Source: Exilibacterium sp. (GTDB lineage Bacteria > Pseudomonadota > Gammaproteobacteria > Pseudomonadales > Cellvibrionaceae). Taken from it: 64,000 nt of DNA. Within the stretch, counting starts at the first letter, position 1, and the number at the start of each line of letters is the position of its first letter. Under the pieces are notes generated by a model. The model worked only from the letters and a program-made list of their open reading frames with translations, did not search any database and had not been told where the DNA came from. The stretch covers positions 1 through 64,000 of the forward strand of contig JANQMH010000103.1 in NCBI GenBank assembly GCA_028280195.1, written 5' to 3'. Shown here in pieces: positions 26,444 to 35,523 of the stretch. The position numbers and the translations under genes were made by a program.

Positions 26444-26758
26444 ATGAAAGTTACAAACTTTTACATAATTGCCGCCTGTATCGCAGGTCTTTCAGCCTGC
26501 GCTGCCAATTCTCCAACTGAAACCGGAGACAGTGCCGCAGCGGCAGGCGCCCAGGCGCAGGCTGTTGCCAGCAGCAGCGCCAAAGCCGACAAGCCCGAAA
26601 AAATGATATGTAAGCGTATGGTACCGACCGGCTCGCGCATCGGCAAAAAAGTCTGCGCAACCGCCAAGCAATGGGAGGCCACCGCCGCCGCCAGTCAGGA
26701 GGCGCTGCGCGAGACCACCCGCCGCGCGACACACGGCAACCCCGACAGCGGCGGCTAA
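26444..26758 (+). CDS. Small lipoprotein of unknown function
   Basis: A 104-residue protein starting at an ATG preceded by AAGGGG. The signal peptide ends in a lipobox, AGLSAC, so Cys18 is probably lipidated. After an Ala/Ser-rich linker a short conserved block ICKRMVPTGSRIGKKVCATA with KQW follows. The pattern Cys-x(n)-TGSR-x(n)-Cys-x-T-x(n)-W recurs in small exported proteins of proteobacteria, and a disulfide between the two Cys is likely. Its last 4 bases overlap the end of the convergent dipeptidase gene. Confidence 0.7.
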   Translation: MKVTNFYIIAACIAGLSACAANSPTETGDSAAAAGAQAQAVASSSAKADKPEKMICKRMVPTGSRIGKKVCATAKQWEATAAASQEALRETTRRATHGNPDSGG

Positions 26759-28440
26759 CGGGCGCTCTCCGCCCGCTGCCACATCTGCAAAAAAGCCTCG
26801 GCGGAATTATTCAGATGATCGGTATAGCGGCTCTCGAGGCCGATCAGCTGCAAATCCTGCAGCAGTCTCGGCAGCAGTCCGATATGTCCGAGGCCCTGCC
26901 GGTCAAAAGGCGATGAGGTATCGGGCGTGCCCGCCTGTGCCTGTACCTCACTGCTCGAGTTCCAACAGGCGGCATCGCCCTTGCGCGGCAGCATCTGCTG
27001 AATGAAGCCGTTAAAATCCGAACCAAAAGCCACATTCAGGCCCCGGTCCACCGCATAGGCGAGAGACTGGGCATAGGAATAGGAGCTGCCGTCGCAGTTA
27101 TCGCCGACAGCGGTGCCGGCATAATTAACCGTCTTTTCAGGGCCGGTGCGCAAACCTACCATACCCTGCGTGTCGACAATCATGGAGATCTCCTGTGGAG
27201 TGATGTATTTTTCATTTTTCTCCATGGAAGCGTCGATCGTGTCCCAGAAATGCGCGTGGGAGTAAAACATGGGATAGCCGATAGGCTTGAAGATATTGTA
27301 GGTATCGACCAGGGCCTTTCGCGACATATGGGCGACATCGACCAGCATATCCCTGGCGATCATTTCATCCAGTAAAATTCTTCCCTGACTGGTCAGGCCC
27401 TGTTCATTGAGGAAGAGATCGCCGTCGCAGTCACCGCTGGCGCCGGCTGCATTTCTGCAGACGATATCGTCGATATCTGTTTGTATACTGCCATCGAGGG
27501 ATTCCGCCAGCTGGGCAATGGTAACTAAGCGGGGAATCGGCACGGCACCGGCAAATTCACTGTCGGCGTGATGGACAAGCTGCACGGATCGCACCCCGCG
27601 CTGGTAAAAATACTGCAGCTGCTGCACAAAGTCACCGCCGGAAAACAGATCGGTCACCTCAATGCTGATCACGAAGGCCAGTTTCCCAGAAGCGATGATA
27701 TCTCTGGCATGGGCGGATGACGTCGCTATTTCCACCCAGTTGCTGTTGTTGGCGACAAAGTCGGCGGCGATATCGATCTGACGCCTGATGGAAGCCATTT
27801 CATCGCAGCTGTAGCGGCGCTGGTCGCGCGGCGTCACTTCACACAACAGCTTTGATTCCACCAGCGAGGCCACCATCAGCTGCAGGCCCTCCTGGTGTGC
27901 CTGGCGAATCCAGTTCTTCCACATCTGCTGATGGGCAATCGTATCCCACGACGGCCAGTGCTCGTAGTGTTCCTTCGGACAGGTGCCGGGAATTTCAACA
28001 CCCAGAAAATACTGGCACCGCCGCGGATCATAACCGCGCCGTTTGCCGAGGTGAATGCCGGTATCGCCACTGGTCAAGCCGTTATAGCCCGCCACAAACT
28101 CCGAGACCGGACCATAGCGGGTAGCGGCGTGTGTCTGCGTTAAAAAATTGCCGTCACAGCGAGCCACTGCCTGTTCCTCGCTGCCCTCGATATTGCCGTG
28201 GAACCAGGAACCGCCAAAGGAGTGCTCGGCAAAGGGGTGGGAGTGGAGGTCGGCATAGCCGACGACTGCGCTCTGCGTGGCGGCGCCGGCAGCGTTTATG
28301 CACAAAGTAAAAACAACGGCGAGAAAAGCGGAGCCGGTGCACAGCGGCACCGGGTAGTGATGTACTTTTTCTCTGCGGACAGCTTTTCTGCAGATAGCTT
28401 TTCTGTAGACAGCGGGCCGCAAAGGCTGATAAATAGGCAT
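26755..28440 (-). CDS. Membrane dipeptidase-like metallohydrolase (peptidase M19 / amidohydrolase fold)
   Basis: A 561-residue exported enzyme. I start it at MPIYQPL because GAGGGTGAGAAT lies just before this ATG and the frame upstream looks non-coding. A hydrophobic stretch at about residues 33-53 (SAFLAVVFTLCINAAGAATQ) is the export signal. The metal-binding pattern of M19 is visible: DLHSHPFAEHSFGG, EVTDLFSGGDF, LVDVAHMSRKALVDTYNIF, FYSHAHFWD and VAFGSDFNGF (last metal Asp). Compared with canonical renal dipeptidase (about 350-400 residues) it is longer, with Cys-rich inserts. It probably hydrolyses dipeptides or a related amide in the periplasm. Its neighbour upstream is a secreted protein, and beyond that a TonB receptor. 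Confidence 0.8.
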   Translation of the reverse strand: MPIYQPLRPAVYRKAICRKAVRREKVHHYPVPLCTGSAFLAVVFTLCINAAGAATQSAVVGYADLHSHPFAEHSFGGSWFHGNIEGSEEQAVARCDGNFLTQTHAATRYGPVSEFVAGYNGLTSGDTGIHLGKRRGYDPRRCQYFLGVEIPGTCPKEHYEHWPSWDTIAHQQMWKNWIRQAHQEGLQLMVASLVESKLLCEVTPRDQRRYSCDEMASIRRQIDIAADFVANNSNWVEIATSSAHARDIIASGKLAFVISIEVTDLFSGGDFVQQLQYFYQRGVRSVQLVHHADSEFAGAVPIPRLVTIAQLAESLDGSIQTDIDDIVCRNAAGASGDCDGDLFLNEQGLTSQGRILLDEMIARDMLVDVAHMSRKALVDTYNIFKPIGYPMFYSHAHFWDTIDASMEKNEKYITPQEISMIVDTQGMVGLRTGPEKTVNYAGTAVGDNCDGSSYSYAQSLAYAVDRGLNVAFGSDFNGFIQQMLPRKGDAACWNSSSEVQAQAGTPDTSSPFDRQGLGHIGLLPRLLQDLQLIGLESRYTDHLNNSAEAFLQMWQRAESAR

Positions 28441-28710
28441 ATTCTCACCCTCTTCAAAATGCCGTTGCACGCCCTCGCTGGATATTCGCCTGTGCAGCGC
28501 GCTATTAACAGCGGGTTTATTATACGAATTCCAAGCATTACATATATCCAAAAAATTTTTCCAGCCTATATTAAGAAAATAGAAGAGTCGAAGCATTTCC
28601 GCGGCAGCTGGCGATCACCGCTGAGGGCTGCTGCAACACAGCCACATGCCACAAGGTTGAGAGAGACGCAGGAGTTCCCCCCTGTAAACAGGGGGGCCGC
28701 CATACCAAGA

Positions 28711-29283
28711 TTACTGGCGGAGTCGTTCCAACTCAGGCATACCAATCGGAAGTGTGATTTTATTGCCGTCCTTGTCTACCGGAAAATCAATGTCTCTATA
28801 AGCTTCCAGCGCTTCTTCCGGATTATCTATCTCACACCGGCCCACACGCTGCAACTTTGCATTGCCAAAGCCGATGGTACTGCCAAAGCGGCCGTCTTCG
28901 CGCCACTCTTTCCAGTGGCCGGTGCCCATGCTTTTCGGCGAGCTGGTGACAATCTGCCATTCCATACCGTCGTGGCCCACATCTTCAGCATAGTCGCCGT
29001 GCATAAACACCTGATCGCCCTCCTGGGTAGCCATGCCGTTCCAGTCAGGAAAAGTATCCGAGACCCAGTAGTACAGTTGGTGTGTACCTATGGTTCCGGC
29101 AAAGTAGAAACAGATGCCTTGCGTAGCCAGCTCGATGTGATCAGGGCTTGCATCGACATAGGCGGTAATTGTCCAGCGGTTGCCGTCGCTGACCAGATCC
29201 GGCAGGTGGGGTGTTGCCGCTTGTGTGGTGATTGCCGCCAGTGTTAATGCAGAGGCCAAGCCTAGGGTTTTGTAAATTGACAT
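28711..29283 (-). CDS. Secreted protein of unknown function
   Basis: A 190-residue protein with a signal peptide (MSIYKTLGLASALTLAAITT, cleavage near QAATPH) and a GGAGAACCGATC ribosome-binding region. The mature protein contains GICFYFAGTIGTHQLYYWVS and two Cys (GICFYF, VGRCEID). The C-terminal part is helical and charged. I do not recognise the family. It is read in the same direction as the M19-like gene, 270 bp away, and divergent from the large TonB receptor, which suggests a shared uptake or processing role that cannot be proven here. Confidence 0.6.
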   Translation of the reverse strand: MSIYKTLGLASALTLAAITTQAATPHLPDLVSDGNRWTITAYVDASPDHIELATQGICFYFAGTIGTHQLYYWVSDTFPDWNGMATQEGDQVFMHGDYAEDVGHDGMEWQIVTSSPKSMGTGHWKEWREDGRFGSTIGFGNAKLQRVGRCEIDNPEEALEAYRDIDFPVDKDGNKITLPIGMPELERLRQ

Positions 29284-29654
29284 GATCGGTTCTCCATTAG
29301 TCCATGATCATTGAGGTTCCTGAGATAACCAGCACAAAAAACATCGGCTGCCGTTATCACCTGACAGGCTAACAGCGACGACAGAAAACAAGAAGGTAAT
29401 TGCAGGTGGTACCGATGTGACTATTGCCATTGTGATGGCAACCGGACTATGAACAAAAAAAAGGCTTCATCTGCCAGCATGGGTGTCGCCCTCTCCCTCT
29501 ATAAAAATCCACACGTCAAACGTGACAGCATATATTGTGAAGATAGTTTCTTTGCAAATTTCTTTCTTCTGGTAGGCTCTTTGAAAATCCGGCGCTAATG
29601 CTGTCGCTATAGTCCGCCGGTTTATAACAATACCGTCGAACAGGAAGTTAGGGG
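29284..29654. other. Divergent intergenic region before the TonB receptor
   Basis: 371 bp between two divergent genes, so both promoters should lie here. A small palindrome CACGTCAAACGTG (29511-29523) precedes an AT-rich stretch with CATATATTG. I see no unambiguous promoter and no Fur-box that I would defend. Confidence 0.4.
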
Positions 29655-32309
29655 ATGAAGAAAAACAGACCGAAAAAAAGTTTTACCCGCCAGGGTTTTG
29701 TCTGCCCGGCAATAGCCGCCATTACACTCAGTAGCCCCACCTTTGCACAGTCAACACAAAACAATGATCTGGAAGAAGTTGTCGTCGTCGGCTCCCGTAT
29801 CGCCCGCAGCGCCGATTTCGACGGCCCGACACCGGTGGTGACCATCGATCGCAGCGATATCGACAAGTCCGGCTATAACAACCTGCAGCAGCTGCTGGAA
29901 AGGGTGCCCTCGATCGGCAACGGCACATTTTCCACACGCGGCAATAACCAGGACTCCAGCGCCAACGGCGCCGCCGCGGTCAGCCTGCGCGGCCTCGGCG
30001 CCGACGCTACGCTGGTGCTGGTCAACGGTCGCCGTGTCGCCATCAGTTCTTTTGCCGAAAGTATTACCACCAATTTTGTCGATATCAATTCAATCCCCGT
30101 CTCGGCCATCGAGCGGGTGGAAATACTCAAAGACGGCGCATCGGCGCTGTACGGCTCCGATGCCGTTGCCGGGGTGGTCAATATCGTGTTGCGGGAAAAC
30201 TTCGAAGGCCTCGAAGTCTCGGCCAGCTACGGCAATACCACCGACACCGACAGTGATGAACAAAGCATTTCCGCGATCTGGGGAATCAATGGCGCCGATG
30301 ATTCCAACCTGACAGTGATTTTCGATTACTTCAAAAACAGCACGCTGATGAACAGGGACCGCGGCGATCTGGGCAGCGCCAACCAGTTGGCCAACGGCGG
30401 CAGGGATTTTCGCTCCTCGCGCGGCTTCCCGGGCCGCTTCATTGTCGATGGCGTTACCACCCGCGACCCGGACTGCCCGCCGGAAAGCAGTGTCGGCTCG
30501 ACCTGCTTCTATGACTACGGCCCCTGGATTCCGCTGATCCCGGAAGCGGAACGCACCGGTCTTACCCTATTGGGCCACAGAAGCCTGACGGACAATATCG
30601 AAGTGTTTACCGAGATCGCCGTGCAGCGCAATACCTCCATCGCCCAGGGCGCACCCACGCCGCTGGATGAGGAGGCGCAGCTTACCGTGCCGATCGACCA
30701 CCCCAACAACCCGTTTCCCGATGCCACCACGCTGGCCATCGGGCGCTACCGCACCGTCGATGCCGGCCCGCGCCGCTGGGACATCGAAACCGATAATCTG
30801 CGTATGGTACTGGGCTTGCGCGGCACTATCAGCGATTGGAACTGGGAGGTTTCGGCGCAGCGCGGGCGCAGTGAATCGACCCAGACCGGCAGCCGTTCCC
30901 AGGGCTGGGTGCGCACGGATTTTCTGCAGCAGGAAATTGACGCCGGGCGCTACAACCCGTTCGGCGGCACATTCAATTCCCAGGCATCCATCGACGCGAT
31001 TACCACCAGCCTGGTGCGACAGGGCGAATCGGAACTGACCGCCTTCGAAGCCTTTATCAGCGGCGAGCTGATTGCCTTGCCCAGTGGCGGGGTGGCCATG
31101 GCCGCGGGCGTCGAGTATCGGGACGAGGACGCTGACGATACGCCCGACGACCAGTTTCAGCGCGGTCTTATATTCGGCACTGAATCGGTATCCGCCTCTG
31201 CCAGTCGCGACATCACTTCGGCCTATATCGAACTGGCGGTGCCGCTGCTGGACAATATCGATATGACCCTGGCGACGCGCTACGATGACTACAGCGATTT
31301 CGGCACCAGCACCAACCCAATGATCAACTTGCGCTGGGCGCCCTCCACCAGCGTGGCGCTGCGCGCTTCCTGGGGCACCGGCTTCCGCGCGCCGTCGCTG
31401 GCACAGGTGGGCCTCGGGCCGTCGCAGGAGTCCGTCTTTTTCACCGATGACTACGGCTGTCAGGAAAATCCCGCCTACTGCGCCAACACCGACTACACCA
31501 TTATCTTTTCCGGCAACCCGGACCTGGATGCCGAGGAGTCCGAGTCCTACAATATCGGCATTATCTTCGAACCGCTGGACGATTTGCGCCTGTCGCTGGA
31601 CTACTGGGAAATAGAGCAGGAGGACAAAATCGATCGGGTCTCGTTCGGCTTTCTGTACAACCAGTTCTGTAATGTTCAGGACAGCGATGTCTGCGTGCGC
31701 TTCGACCCCCTCCCCGGCGACACTCTCGGCGGCCTGTCCTCTGTCAACAGCAGCTTTATCAACATCGGCAAACAGACCGTTACCGGTATCGATCTCGCGG
31801 TACAGTACTCGCTGGATTTGCCGGGCAGCGTGCTAAGTCTGCGTTTCGACTACTCCTATCTGCAGGAATACGAGCGGGTGGAACCGGACCCGAATGTGGA
31901 GCCGGGCACCACCGAGCAAAGGTTCATCAGCAGGGACCTGGCCGGCGAGTATGAATACCCGGAACACCGCTGGTCGGCCACGGCGGACTGGGAACTGGAG
32001 CGCTGGAGCCTGGTCGGCACCGTATTCTATACCGGTGAGTTTGAAGACACGCCCGATATCGACTTCGACGGCACCCTGGATTATGAAAGCAACAGCTCGC
32101 GCACAGTCGACGCGTTTGTAACCCTGAATCTGCAGGCCAATTACTCCGGCTTCAGCAATACCCTGCTGACCCTCGGTATCGACAATGCCCTGGACGAAGA
32201 CCCGCCCTTCGCCATCGGCGACGGCGATACCGACCTCTACGGTTATGTGTCCAGCCAGCACAACCCCCGCGGGCAGTTTGTCTACGGCAAGGTCACCTAT
32301 ACCTTCTAG
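29655..32309 (+). CDS. TonB-dependent outer-membrane receptor
   Basis: An 884-residue receptor with a signal peptide ending near SPTFAQSTQ and a TonB-box/start region DLEEVVVVGSRIAR. The plug domain follows (DIDKSGYNNLQQLLERVPSI, then VSLRGLGADATLVLVNGRRV and ILKDGASALYGSDAVAGVVN) and a large barrel ending in GQFVYGKVTYTF, a typical outer-membrane C terminus. GRR and the long loops match the receptor group common in Cellvibrionales, Alteromonadales and Caulobacterales for oligosaccharides, peptides or siderophores. The substrate cannot be deduced. Position next to an exported dipeptidase hints at peptides. Confidence 0.88.
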   Translation: MKKNRPKKSFTRQGFVCPAIAAITLSSPTFAQSTQNNDLEEVVVVGSRIARSADFDGPTPVVTIDRSDIDKSGYNNLQQLLERVPSIGNGTFSTRGNNQDSSANGAAAVSLRGLGADATLVLVNGRRVAISSFAESITTNFVDINSIPVSAIERVEILKDGASALYGSDAVAGVVNIVLRENFEGLEVSASYGNTTDTDSDEQSISAIWGINGADDSNLTVIFDYFKNSTLMNRDRGDLGSANQLANGGRDFRSSRGFPGRFIVDGVTTRDPDCPPESSVGSTCFYDYGPWIPLIPEAERTGLTLLGHRSLTDNIEVFTEIAVQRNTSIAQGAPTPLDEEAQLTVPIDHPNNPFPDATTLAIGRYRTVDAGPRRWDIETDNLRMVLGLRGTISDWNWEVSAQRGRSESTQTGSRSQGWVRTDFLQQEIDAGRYNPFGGTFNSQASIDAITTSLVRQGESELTAFEAFISGELIALPSGGVAMAAGVEYRDEDADDTPDDQFQRGLIFGTESVSASASRDITSAYIELAVPLLDNIDMTLATRYDDYSDFGTSTNPMINLRWAPSTSVALRASWGTGFRAPSLAQVGLGPSQESVFFTDDYGCQENPAYCANTDYTIIFSGNPDLDAEESESYNIGIIFEPLDDLRLSLDYWEIEQEDKIDRVSFGFLYNQFCNVQDSDVCVRFDPLPGDTLGGLSSVNSSFINIGKQTVTGIDLAVQYSLDLPGSVLSLRFDYSYLQEYERVEPDPNVEPGTTEQRFISRDLAGEYEYPEHRWSATADWELERWSLVGTVFYTGEFEDTPDIDFDGTLDYESNSSRTVDAFVTLNLQANYSGFSNTLLTLGIDNALDEDPPFAIGDGDTDLYGYVSSQHNPRGQFVYGKVTYTF

Positions 32310-32363
32310 CCGCGGCCGGCAGCCTCACCACCACGCGCGGGCCGCCGGCAAGCGGGCGGTCGG

Positions 32364-33092
32364 CTATGTGCTGATATCCCCCGCAAATGTGGGATAGGCA
32401 TAGTTGACGGCAATTTTTTTCAGCACCGACAACGCGCAATCCTCTTTCGGGTTGCCGTCGGTCATGGCAAAGCTGTGCTGCATAACGGACTTTTCAACCA
32501 GATGCATCTGCGGAAACCAGGTGAAAAAGGTATCGTATCTGGCTTTGTAGGAGCTGAGTCCCGGCACATGGTGATAGGCCTGCGCCTGCGGGCTTGAATC
32601 GAAATCGAAGATAAGAATGAACCCGCCAACCTTAACCGCATCTATGGCGCCGGCCACTATCGAGGGTATTTCCCGCGGCTCTATCAGATACAGGCAGTGG
32701 CCAAACAGGATAAAGTCAAACTTCTTGCTATTGGCCTGAAAAAAACCACCGGCATCTGCATGCAGCAGTTCATCTGCACCGAGGCCGTAACTCTCCCTGC
32801 CGGACTCGATGGCAGCTCTGCCGGGATCGATGCCCAGAACAGACAGGCCATCGTCCCTGAACCAGTTCAGCCGGTAGCCGTCGGCGCAGCCCACCTCCAA
32901 CAGCGTGATTACCTCACCCGCCCCGGTGGTGGCGCCCGCTACCGGAGGCTGGCGGCCGGTTTTCGCCAGCAGTTCGACCACCTTGCCGTAGAAAGGGTCG
33001 CGGCTTTTCTCCTTTTTGCCAATGGCGTCCCTGTTTCTCCTGAACCAGGCGTTCCCTTCGGATTGTAAAAAAAATTCTTTCTGGCTTTTCAT
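32364..33092 (-). CDS. Class I SAM-dependent methyltransferase
   Basis: A 242-residue protein. SAM-binding motif I is ITLLEVGCADGYRLNWFRDD (LEVGCADG), motif II LSVLGIDPG with the acidic residue after beta2, and motif III FDFILFGHCLYLIEP at beta4. Its N terminus (FFLQSEGNAWFRRNRDAI) resembles methyltransferases with an N-terminal FxxSEGNxWFxRN motif from natural-product or surface-glycan clusters. It starts right at the guaA-like repeat at 33099, so it was probably the chromosomal neighbour of guaA before the island inserted. Confidence 0.85.
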   Translation of the reverse strand: MKSQKEFFLQSEGNAWFRRNRDAIGKKEKSRDPFYGKVVELLAKTGRQPPVAGATTGAGEVITLLEVGCADGYRLNWFRDDGLSVLGIDPGRAAIESGRESYGLGADELLHADAGGFFQANSKKFDFILFGHCLYLIEPREIPSIVAGAIDAVKVGGFILIFDFDSSPQAQAYHHVPGLSSYKARYDTFFTWFPQMHLVEKSVMQHSFAMTDGNPKEDCALSVLKKIAVNYAYPTFAGDIST

Positions 33093-33098
33093 GTAGCT

Positions 33099-33112
33099 AT
33101 TCCCACTCGATT
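33099..33112. repeat. Putative attachment site (left): copy of the guaA 3' end
   Basis: ATTCCCACTCGATT matches ATTCCCACTCAATC at 35756-35769 at 12 of 14 positions, the first 13 with one mismatch. On the minus strand it spells the final guaA codons Ile-Glu-Trp-Glu followed by a stop (TAG). Integrases of several genomic islands use the guaA 3' end as target, so this duplication is the expected footprint. Confidence 0.65.
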
Positions 33113-33133
33113 ATAAACGAGGTGATTTTTCTT

Positions 33134-33189
33134 TTATTTTTCAATAGGTTAAAAGTCATCACTTTGCCAACACCATGAAAAATACCATG
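33134..33189. repeat. Island-end repeats, left
   Basis: TTATTTTTCAATAGGTTAA (33134-33152) and CCATGAAAAATACCATG (33173-33189) recur near the other island end as TTATTTTTCAATAAGTTAA (35726-35744) and CCATGAAAAAATACCATT (35668-35685). They lie inside the duplicated guaA ends, where integrase arm-type and excisionase sites are found. Confidence 0.5.
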
Positions 33190-33388
33190 CTCAAAAAATT
33201 ATTGTAAAAATATTTGTTCTAAGTGAATTAACCGGGCATTTTACCGCAATCCAGTAAATAGCCCCAACAACGTGCGTCGATTGCAGCTAATGTTCGCTTG
33301 ATCCCCAACGACCACCCAATCTACAAGTTTGATACATAGGCTAAACCGTCACCAAACCAAGCATCACAAGCCTGCGAGCAAGTATAAA

Positions 33389-33577
33389 CTAGCATATTGC
33401 TTTAAGTGCAGCCTCTGCTCTAGCACATGAAACCCATAATTCGGGAGTTGAATGCAATAATGCAGTCAAACGCGAAAAAAAGATTCCAGCATCATTTTTC
33501 TCCATTTCAGAAAAAGCCAGCTCTGTCAGCCATTGACCGGCAAATTCTCTCCACTCTATAAGCTCCTGGTGGGCCAA
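33389..33577 (-). CDS. Small island protein of unknown function
   Basis: A 62-residue frame with a TTG start (33575-33577), 57 bp after the exonuclease gene on the same strand. The sequence is helical (EWREFAGQWLTELAFSEMEK, then FFSRLTALLHSTPELWVSCA) and looks like a real protein rather than a chance frame. The ribosome-binding site (CAGG) is poorly spaced, so the start is unsure. No family is recognised. Confidence 0.4.
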   Translation of the reverse strand: MAHQELIEWREFAGQWLTELAFSEMEKNDAGIFFSRLTALLHSTPELWVSCARAEAALKAIC

Positions 33578-33634
33578 TACCTGAGAACAACCACTCCTTG
33601 TTATCTGCTAAGAAAGTCATAATTACGTCCAACT

Positions 33635-34237
33635 TCACTCTCCCTGAATATTCCCCAAAACTGATTCTGCTATAGCTTTAATCACTTGGGCAGTCTGTAA
33701 GCTATCAATCCTGGCTCCATGAACGCCATCCAAACCGGCCCTAAAATCCTCAACTCCAAGCTCCTTCGTTAACAAATCCAGCGAAGGGCCTCTGTGACTG
33801 CACGGCAGGCCATTGACTTGCGCCCAGGGAATGGCCGCTTTTTGGCTACAGAATACGCCTTTGACGGGCGGCATAGTTAAATCGTATCGTTCTACATGAT
33901 CCAACAGAATGAGCCAATCGAAACTGGCGTTGTGGATGACGACAAGTTGATCCGCTAGGTATTCAGCGATCTGCTTCCACTGAGACTCGAAGGATTCAAA
34001 TGCGGCAGCTTGTTGGTTGGAAATACCGTGTATAGACTGCGCTTCTGCAGATATTGGCTTTTGTGGCCGAATTTTAAACTCCGTGGATTCTACGATTGTT
34101 TGGTTTCCGACGACTGTTAAGCCCAGTGTAATGATATCGGGTAGACCATTCTCATCGGGTAACCCGGTCGTTTCGGTATCGAGAACGATGTAGTTGTCGG
34201 GGAGTTGAGTAAATACCCACAGCAGTTCGTTGTGCAT
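33635..34237 (-). CDS. DEDDh 3'-5' exonuclease (DnaQ-like)
   Basis: A 200-residue single-domain exonuclease. The DEDDh residues are visible: Asp and Glu in VLDTETTGLPDENGLP (ExoI), Asp in IHNASFDWLILLDHV (ExoII), and His plus Asp in HGARIDSLQTAQVI (ExoIII). GFEALPDI-type insertions seen in RNase T are absent, so it is closer to stand-alone DnaQ-like nucleases. It would remove nucleotides from 3' ends of DNA or RNA. It lies 15 bp behind the RES toxin gene, inside the island, so it may be co-transcribed with the toxin pair. Its role there is unknown. Confidence 0.88.
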   Translation of the reverse strand: MHNELLWVFTQLPDNYIVLDTETTGLPDENGLPDIITLGLTVVGNQTIVESTEFKIRPQKPISAEAQSIHGISNQQAAAFESFESQWKQIAEYLADQLVVIHNASFDWLILLDHVERYDLTMPPVKGVFCSQKAAIPWAQVNGLPCSHRGPSLDLLTKELGVEDFRAGLDGVHGARIDSLQTAQVIKAIAESVLGNIQGE

Positions 34238-34252
34238 GGCCGCTCTCTCCTA

Positions 34253-34945
34253 TTAAAGGCTCCTATCGCTCCCATCCAGGGGCTCAACTTTAACAATAGC
34301 ACCCTGATCATAGTGGTAACGCAGGTAGCGCCAATGGATTGCATCTGATAATGCTCGGGGACGCATCACGCCGTAGCATTCGCCTTGTGCCCTGACACTT
34401 TGGTAATGAACACCGTAGCTTTTGGCATCGCGTAACGTATAACCGAGCTGTTGTGCTTCTCCGTAGTCATCGGGATGATATATGCGTTGACCGGTCAGTT
34501 GTCGCACGTCGTGGAGCGATGTGGTCAATTGCGCTCGCAAAACCCGCATGTCCTGGGTGGTTTGTTCGATTCTCGATTCCCTGAGAAACCGCGCGCGGTG
34601 AAAAGAAGATTCAGCAATGGCAACCGATTCATCAGCCGCGCAGTAGTAGATACCGAAATCTCGATTGAAACGGCCACCGCGACCATCGACCGGAGGGTGA
34701 GTGAAGGCGGCCATAATCCAGGAAGCACCATCACCATAGACGCGGTCTTCCGGTGGCACCAATCGGATATCACCCACCTCATCACGTAACCTGGGATTGG
34801 TTAGGGACTCCACCGCATAGAGCACATCCCAGTCTTCTGGGTTGGATACACGTTCAAATAGATCGACCTGGGGATAACGAGAAAGAATGATCCGATAGAC
34901 CGGCTCATTCACCTCGCTCATGGAAAGATCGTCAACAGCAATCAC
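34253..34945 (-). CDS. RES-domain toxin (NAD+-targeting)
   Basis: A 230-residue RES-domain protein. Family landmarks are VYRIILSRYPQVDLFERVSN, GRGGRFNRDFGIYYCAADES and VAIAESSFHRARFL (the conserved Arg, Tyr and Glu), with YGVHYQSVRAQGE (conserved Ser) further on. RES toxins of the RES-Xre systems degrade NAD+ and halt growth. The gene begins 4 bp inside the 3' end of the Xre antitoxin gene, the standard antitoxin-first layout. At 230 residues it is longer than the usual 150-190, because of an N-terminal extension of about 70 residues and a C-terminal tail. Confidence 0.9.
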   Translation of the reverse strand: MIAVDDLSMSEVNEPVYRIILSRYPQVDLFERVSNPEDWDVLYAVESLTNPRLRDEVGDIRLVPPEDRVYGDGASWIMAAFTHPPVDGRGGRFNRDFGIYYCAADESVAIAESSFHRARFLRESRIEQTTQDMRVLRAQLTTSLHDVRQLTGQRIYHPDDYGEAQQLGYTLRDAKSYGVHYQSVRAQGECYGVMRPRALSDAIHWRYLRYHYDQGAIVKVEPLDGSDRSL

Positions 34946-35343
34946 CAGCCGCCCCGCTCCGCGTCAAGAAAGTCTCTGACCACCGCCAGATCAATCACCT
35001 GGCCAGCAAGGAGTCGATCCAGAGGTGCAGTGCCATTGAATAGCGGATTGTCGTTGGGAGTTGCTAACCACTGATCGGACAGCGTCTGATCAGACAACAG
35101 GATTTGCAGGGATTTATAGATGCCGAGGATATAGCTGGTTCTTTCCAGGATATCCCGAGTCAGCTTGGCCTTCTCTGGCTGGTTTTTCCAGTTATACAGG
35201 GTTTTTTCGTTACTAAGTCCCAGCAAGGTCATTTGCTGGGCACCGGTTAACTGCCACCGGCTAAAAATGTTAAAAATCGCCGGTAGCAGTGAGCGGGTTA
35301 CACTGGAACCGCGTTGCAGTAATTGTTCAGCTTGAGCAGCCAT
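34942..35343 (-). CDS. Xre/MbcA/ParS-type antitoxin of the RES toxin
   Basis: A 133-residue protein. I start it at MAAQAEQL because GGAGGTG lies 4-5 bp upstream; an ATG 15 bp earlier is less likely. The N-terminal half has a helix-turn-helix (IFSRWQLTGAQQMTLLGLSN then EKTLYNWKNQPEKAKL), and the C-terminal half is the toxin-binding domain (ILGIYKSLQILLSDQTLSDQ then WLATPNDNPLFNGTAPLDRL) formerly DUF2384. It neutralises the RES toxin by covering its active site and represses its own promoter. Palindromic operators lie directly upstream. Confidence 0.92.
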   Translation of the reverse strand: MAAQAEQLLQRGSSVTRSLLPAIFNIFSRWQLTGAQQMTLLGLSNEKTLYNWKNQPEKAKLTRDILERTSYILGIYKSLQILLSDQTLSDQWLATPNDNPLFNGTAPLDRLLAGQVIDLAVVRDFLDAERGGW

Positions 35344-35357
35344 AAGCACCTCCACCA

Positions 35358-35411
35358 CTGTATTAGTACAGCGTACAAATACAGTCTAGCTGACTGTATT
35401 GTTACAGTCAA
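35358..35411 (-). promoter_or_regulatory. Promoter and palindromic operators of the RES-Xre pair
   Basis: On the minus strand TTGACT (plus 35406-35411) and TAGACT (35383-35388) are 17 bp apart, a good sigma-70 promoter. Overlapping it are palindromes: GACTGTA-TTGT-TACAGTC (35392-35409, 7-bp perfect arms) and CTGTA-TTAG-TACAG (35358-35371), plus half sites (GTAC, TACAGTC) at 35373-35386. They are obvious binding sites for the Xre antitoxin and would block RNA polymerase. Confidence 0.75.
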
Positions 35412-35523
35412 ACCAAGGAGCTACAACAACCAAGCCTGAGTGCAGGTTTTATATTCCTTACCACCTTCGCGCTTTATTCTGCAAAAGTGTGCGGCCTGAA
35501 ACAGGATCTGAGTGCTCTTTGAC

